Part shown: in pieces, positions 32,701 through 34,404 of the stretch
Layout: each line of letters opens with the position of its first letter
Numbering within the stretch: the stretch's first letter is position 1
Assembly (NCBI GenBank): GCA_000333855.2
Contig: CM007326.1
Coordinates: forward strand, 329,913 to 364,316
Direction of reading: 5' to 3'
Length of the DNA stretch: 34,404 nt
From: Endotrypanum monterogeii
Lineage: Eukaryota; Euglenozoa; Kinetoplastea; Trypanosomatida; Trypanosomatidae
Notes under the pieces: generated by a model
The model's input: the letters and a program-made list of their open reading frames with translations, nothing else
The model's database searches: none
Told to the model about the DNA's origin: nothing
Position numbers and translations under genes: made by a program

Positions 32701-34196
32701 TCCTTACCTTTGGTGATGAGTGGTGCCTCGCATCGCGCCTCGATATCCACAACGGGCACTTCGGTCTGTCGCCTCTTCAGGTGTGGATGGCAACGCGCTA
32801 TTCGCGGCGCTTCGCGGGCGAGGTGTACTTGATGGATGTCATTGCAGCCGGCAGCGACCCTTATTACCCAGCCGTCCGCGTATTGGACGAAGTCGTAGCG
32901 CACGCTGTCCTCTACTACCACAACCATAGCCTTCGGGACTTTGTTGAGGACCTCGAGGCGGAGCTGGGGCTCGTGTACGTCCCGCAGACGCTCTGGGGCA
33001 GGCGTGCACTAGGGCTCCCAGACGATGAAGACGAAGTGCAGGAGCTGGATGGGCTACTCTACACGGCCACTCGACGACGGCAACGGGCACAGGAAAAAAA
33101 TCGGCATCGCCGAAGCCACAGAAACGATACTCGAGGCTCCCTTGAGAAGGGCCGCAGAGTTTCCCCTCGATCCCCGCCGCGCAGCGACAAGCCGCATCGC
33201 GGGGGCGGGGCACCACCGCCATTGTCAGAGCTTGCGTCATCCACGGAAGCGACCGCGTGTTACACCGAGGGTTCCTGCCACTGGCCGAAGGGCAGCTGCG
33301 CGGACCGCCGCCGCTCCCTTAGCTCCCCTTCTTTCACGACCCCCACGGGCAACACGCGGGCTGAGATTGCCAGTGGGGTGAGTAGTGCCGTTGCTGGGTC
33401 GGCCTCCGCTGTGCCATCTGTAGCGGCCGTATCGACTGAACGCCGTCCGACACCCCGGCGTGGTAGACGTCCTCGGTATTCTCACAAGGACCGCCTCGAG
33501 GAGCACGAGGCAGCCGAGTACGCGTGGATCCAGCACCAAGCAAAAGACCAAGAAGAGGACGAAGACGTTTTCTACGGCGTAACCGCAGCTGCCGGGCTTG
33601 GCGGGGGCGACATCAACATCGCGCCGCACGTCTACGACGCGGTGATGGAGCGTGAGGTGTATGATGAGCGTATGCTGCTGCGCGAGCTTGATTACTTGAA
33701 GGACTTTTTCATTGAGAACAGAAACGTATTGTTGTCGGCGATGCTGACAACGGCTGGCTCAAATTCACTTGAGGCTGTCTTTGGTGTACCTGCGACGGTG
33801 TTTCCGTTTTTGCTGTGCGCGCGGGAGAGTGTTCCTTTTGTCGCCTCTATTTTTGAGTCTCTCTCATATCATTATGGCGCACTCACGTATGATAGCTTCT
33901 CTACTTATGCCTACGATGTTTATTGCCGTGACCGCCCAGACGTGCTGCGACACACACCGCGCATGTTTCGGATGGTCAACAAGAGTCGCCGCGGGTGCAT
34001 CACCTACGAAGAACTCTGTCGGTGGATGGCGCGGAAGCTCAGCTGCGGCAACAACGTACATCCTAATAGGCACCTCGTGGCGACCAGCATGTCGCTGCGG
34101 CTTCCGCTCGCCCTGGTAGCGGAATCGCGCGACGAATGGGATTCATACCGTTGCGTACTAAAGTCACTCTCGGATGGCGATGACGAGGAGTATTGA
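23727..34196 (+). CDS. Giant membrane-anchored protein with CxxC zinc-like cluster and degenerate EF-hand, function unknown (3489 aa)
   Basis: I do not recognise a family. The start is the first in-frame ATG. One N-terminal membrane span is likely at residues 31-49, followed by Arg clusters (50-52, 100-115), so most of the protein should face the cytosol or matrix side. Ser/Gly/Ala/His-rich linkers separate ordered islands near 935-985, 1091-1135, 1365-1385, 1472-1525 and 1620-1690. A highly charged Arg/Glu/Gln helix (about 1685-1752) precedes three CxxC pairs (Cys1791/1794, 1803/1806, 1818/1821). Further islands are near 2593-2660 and 2780-2840. The last 500 residues (about 2975-3489) look the most ordered and include an EF-hand-like loop at 3418-3429 lacking the usual acidic residues. 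Other marks: a His/Gln tract at 565-586, a Trp/Arg cluster at 776-785, six Pro then an NPF at 2741-2743, and a hydrophobic stretch near 2919-2950. A membrane-tethered scaffold is a guess. Confidence 0.9.
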   Translation: MRLAIPVTCPPRESVVSVPSTATSYLTRVKTCLAIGCGAGLLLYTGLVLRRRMACPQSPPRVTCPIADNTIALLQELHDGPFRFGDPTSFAMAARAEATRRIRRQQRERRRLRRRIHSQLCCPRNSQRMKSGRTTAEGGRASTLVSNVAKSPDHVEQHTPENKGVCSAAVTATSLNDRGSCTTAPTLSKRGYAVLSSANSAASCTLESTEDGDDDEVEHRVKEGYAGGVYDTNGRLVSKGNGGCRMTPSEASLLLSSSVSSAYLSTCSYSRSSSRSTTDDGSYSSRISTSSLTQSTSSSSCSRGSASSLLAMTTVSVVSPDRIPWQRTMFDGASLGGGGPRSSCNAPQQLQQCNQHYHNRSPTHDATRSYSNLSQHMISGSSSTPCSSSFPNSTTGTTGGQGGRYPVQQVWSSISSPAVGTQTSNVSPKPVTITGSSSALGCCDGIISPEAPYTTVSASPQGAAPSLPLSGRWGGGEEEEAYWSASSAFMYGPPLFATEMDVTDALAELRSSVCCNGSRHGSSCFIGSASSTAHFNNITHLNSSGPNNSSGITAPLNTSTSVSTHHHHHHPHQQQQQQQQQRHHHHTRGHSGNHGYFSGLSVGTSNGSTALPVRDRHAARRAGLTDNSDGGSSRRERRHRSAHTSGGGNSLLTSARYSVKESPANSQWLPEGTLSTQPAWCSGGAPCAWRSDGSECAACDSVASAGSGSFTQAPTATPVSQASMSRRLSAASGGRAHHLPGSGNTNQNFNHSFRSTYSAPRPFGHHGRHRGGGRLRRWWWWRRWLRQARRRAVSSCGAVGLGLAAAGAAMRRRWYTFGCTCVGGWGWLIHQSQKCAFAATDQVVGSLCRPGWLWLKRGRAFSVDFTRAAAASVPDVGSPTEYPAIASLGADAAAEAGAAAAGAAAVDATAKRDGLLATESADEAINNIVRQLEPTPGRVPTVVVIRAPLGYDVSTDAASLWTALHLDSTSFEEGLVDIVIMEELKTGPLPPPQSRGATVAAGAAPKGVDLSENPAGPFMQPCVDNTDNSVAPTTVPAGSDEGDAQAAPSNNPLELKSSAPAASASTAQPSNSAASFTSAAATAAATTTTAMKSQAQLRISFEIYPAHLFYSLIFRAAVLQEKDLALRRAAAELFGGSDAIGESSKGLGANTAANASASSTCGGGGGAAAATPGSPLSLARALSFTFGMSAPPGGGECGSANSAAVTHFSLGALPTGATVVGSGGVGGYCLSPLSPGHFCRTQVSAKQTFPAPHTGVVGGCGPANSGHLNASSAAAGGTLSSPRIVPVSALSSGAVASLPHVVVRLSESYSLSAPPPQMVMSPLLGAQSGFRSSLGPLSPGVSSPAYGGGFNTAAGAAATSSPADRIISYNELLFYIHVLRTTVGDRASTPAPPSGSASEVDDQDDGESRDEEKLDCQRDRAHAAERSAGVLSGVSDATAPATSNTTDEAEDNNIGSEDHTFTDLRQREVEPHILLRYRFRVYRQGSRSRKALEAAVFFTQSRVVHWYEEAKQMLEALPAAKSFQTSSLSTPSLQVNRGSPALKPFESYGHLASPRKHGEATTTGVPTNRPSRLGSSRPVGLPLLSLGTSLLPSTPELDRAECRTTTSSSGPLQLPAWAMEVLIRRESMRETLVRDLKERAFRVCAIPLPDMRVHCILPPAVPRYVTAHARGFPLSRTFAEEILSQQRALQFILLQREQENQRAIAARMRRERRRQERRESRQQERLAREEAWREARQRRQQSRRRQQQHRRDPTLISDEAGDSARETKWLMRSLNPVTFVSRVASVVKRVCIGCGDRTQNGLCNACRGGLPQDSDGVCKVCGGTAPLEPQRGAEAVHSAEPIMCMPLGEPSRQLHRHDRPTTDGGYDDASSPDGKRGAMQESSAAAGVAPLEDERKRFVPPEGEPVDVMIAVTPDNDSTPQWIQRAPLSQAGMTQAPRELQGRQISSAVAPGTSGRVSPTPVATEVTISPNGTDIFSGVPLTMKAGCGRVASPAEGTELQLRKPVSAGDKGGSGRRSVLPLSQTPSSASAKGGANSPLSQPHTSLGHGGGGGVSSGTSRILPSGSGASPRTSHWTAVHTATNANTYATPQSNSLATTASAGSPLAHANGCGNSSLSYTGNHVSHGYIQITSPVTGISTPSHLSARATATSPPGNEASSTTSGCGGGGTVSISSHTGSVVDRGPQGVLAPPPLVSDLTSLSTPSVDVAPASCVLSPADALMASRAITSNACLEATTGALHHYQDAEVVNLEDTNNCAGNMSACQHTLSHTHPRDAVSSHHHAQHQLAADDGGVPTAFPMLSPLPVPNNSMYGTFDAYYGHTVATPQAVLLRYQAHMALAAHRATDALSVQGSTSPRRRSVPIAAAPLVVEKATGWGEAPHGGCTSDHDSKTLAYGRSHTVSAPPTSASTGGNPQHLSGTRSAPRRSGSGLLPYTYSVDSVSSMYGTTQYPLYQYPEDSTGAAAVGYTGAPPTATSIPGLAALGNVSGASAPGSVGLTHGNAAGTHMHHLGGYSSGIFHGACCTGGTPAYTLAGGGGSSGRGAGNRFPASSVDGDVRPESSSAHSLSPRILDFPGDVNSSAAAPPLLPQVQHTHMNRLKQYNKLLSDLLGVAGGPMRSGISFYYTFGDATALLFNGSIRAPRDENIMELLDQHQWEKQQHLQQLSNIHATCSGGGGGGSATAATSGCSDVNAGGGDRTTCEVYSGSGSLFSCAMAASGAARVPASLAAIGASPPPPPPLPQQNPFFGSDSAVEGDVRRNDLRRQSSRATPPASSTSALALEDEGCSYLDYGDLAELQGVADDLETEQIEAQRARNRHFYSIFEHLHHAYQGTVLESIATDRAEALRANPVTTASSTSTLYTGLSGGVGTDYLFSSSTAPTAAERHTTASHGVGRTTLPFPGTSPLDVLGGRRDAVGLAGVLQWPRRLWGRVFDFVTWVGSLVGLVPTPRDGFTAAGAEGGGPCAYLPSSQLTSDGAKNGIDFAKLAEYFPGERILTFGDEWCLASRLDIHNGHFGLSPLQVWMATRYSRRFAGEVYLMDVIAAGSDPYYPAVRVLDEVVAHAVLYYHNHSLRDFVEDLEAELGLVYVPQTLWGRRALGLPDDEDEVQELDGLLYTATRRRQRAQEKNRHRRSHRNDTRGSLEKGRRVSPRSPPRSDKPHRGGGAPPPLSELASSTEATACYTEGSCHWPKGSCADRRRSLSSPSFTTPTGNTRAEIASGVSSAVAGSASAVPSVAAVSTERRPTPRRGRRPRYSHKDRLEEHEAAEYAWIQHQAKDQEEDEDVFYGVTAAAGLGGGDINIAPHVYDAVMEREVYDERMLLRELDYLKDFFIENRNVLLSAMLTTAGSNSLEAVFGVPATVFPFLLCARESVPFVASIFESLSYHYGALTYDSFSTYAYDVYCRDRPDVLRHTPRMFRMVNKSRRGCITYEELCRWMARKLSCGNNVHPNRHLVATSMSLRLPLALVAESRDEWDSYRCVLKSLSDGDDEEY
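25419..25485 (+). repeat. His/Gln homopolymer tract in the second giant protein
   Basis: Residues 565-586 read six His, Pro, His, nine Gln, Arg, four His. The Gln run mixes CAG and CAA codons, so it is less likely to be pure recent slippage. Confidence 0.9.
29097..29189 (+). other. Three-CxxC zinc-binding-like module inside the second giant gene
   Basis: CIGC at 1791-1794, eight residues, CNAC at 1803-1806, then CKVC at 1818-1821. The first two pairs are spaced like a C4 zinc ribbon. It follows directly on a short hydrophobic/basic stretch (FVSRVASVVKR). Confidence 0.6.
33978..34013 (+). other. Degenerate EF-hand loop inside the second giant gene
   Basis: NKSRRGCITYEE (residues 3418-3429) has Gly at loop position 6, Ile at 8 and Glu at 12, flanked by helices, as in EF-hands. 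Positions 1, 3 and 5 are Asn, Ser and Arg, so Ca2+ binding is probably weak or lost. Confidence 0.5.
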
Positions 34197-34359
34197 GGGT
34201 TCGTACAGCGGAGCAACGAGCTGTAAGCACGTCACATTTTCTTTCTCTGTGTGCATCTTTGAGTGAGGCCTCGGGAGGGCCAAGCACGAAGAAGTGTGGG
34301 GAAAATTTGATAGGCCCGCGCATGGTGATGTCTGTGATGATCGTCTCGCGCTCAACGGT

Positions 34360-34404
<45 letters not shown>
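34197..34404. other. 3' flank of the second giant gene
   Basis: Presumed start of the 3' UTR. It has no gene; a (TA)n tract runs to the window edge. Confidence 0.75.
34363..34402. repeat. (TA)n microsatellite at the right edge
   Basis: About 20 AT units, the longest TA run in the window and possibly cut by its edge. Confidence 0.9.

Noticed and set aside
1..34404. Strand-switch region, centromere or replication origin
   Set aside because: All genes run the same way, and the TA tracts are too short and scattered to support such a call.

Overview
The window looks like nuclear DNA of a trypanosomatid, most probably Leishmania or a close relative (Leishmaniinae); the species cannot be fixed from the sequence alone. 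The reasons are: five intron-less, GC-rich genes all on the + strand; long, AT- and pyrimidine-rich intergenic stretches full of (TA)n, (GT)n, (ATT)n and homopolymer tracts; a polypyrimidine tract followed by AG upstream of every gene (the trans-splicing signature); very large proteins with runs of Ser, Gly, Ala, Gln and His; and recognisable eukaryotic families (lipin, a SNARE, C1D/Rrp47). No promoter, operon, tRNA, rRNA, CRISPR or transposase gene was found. The arrangement fits the interior of one polycistronic directional gene cluster.

Layout: 1-1855 non-coding; 1856-12616 a 3586-residue unrecognised protein with a possible mitochondrial leader; 13264-14502 a tail-anchored protein with a Qc-type SNARE motif; 16050-20432 lipin (phosphatidate phosphatase) with long insertions; 21572-22303 a C1D/Rrp47-type nuclear exosome cofactor; 23727-34196 a 3489-residue unrecognised protein with an N-terminal membrane anchor, a three-CxxC zinc-binding-like cluster and a degenerate C-terminal EF-hand; 34197-34404 non-coding. 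For all five genes the start chosen is the first in-frame ATG; the open frames extend further upstream only through GTG or TTG codons.

The genes are probably linked by co-transcription only: lipid synthesis, vesicle fusion, RNA processing and two giant proteins of unknown role share no evident pathway. Gene-specific control should lie in the intergenic regions, which become untranslated regions. There a regular order recurs: stop codon, (GT)n tract, usually a (TA)n tract, then polypyrimidine-AG and ATG.

I do not see a clear undescribed multi-gene system. The best leads are the two giant proteins, a 914-base stretch without ATG in front of lipin, an upstream ORF and an oddly placed polypyrimidine tract at the SNARE gene, the polymerase-delta/zeta-like zinc motif in the last gene, and a Trp motif downstream of the lipin catalytic domain.
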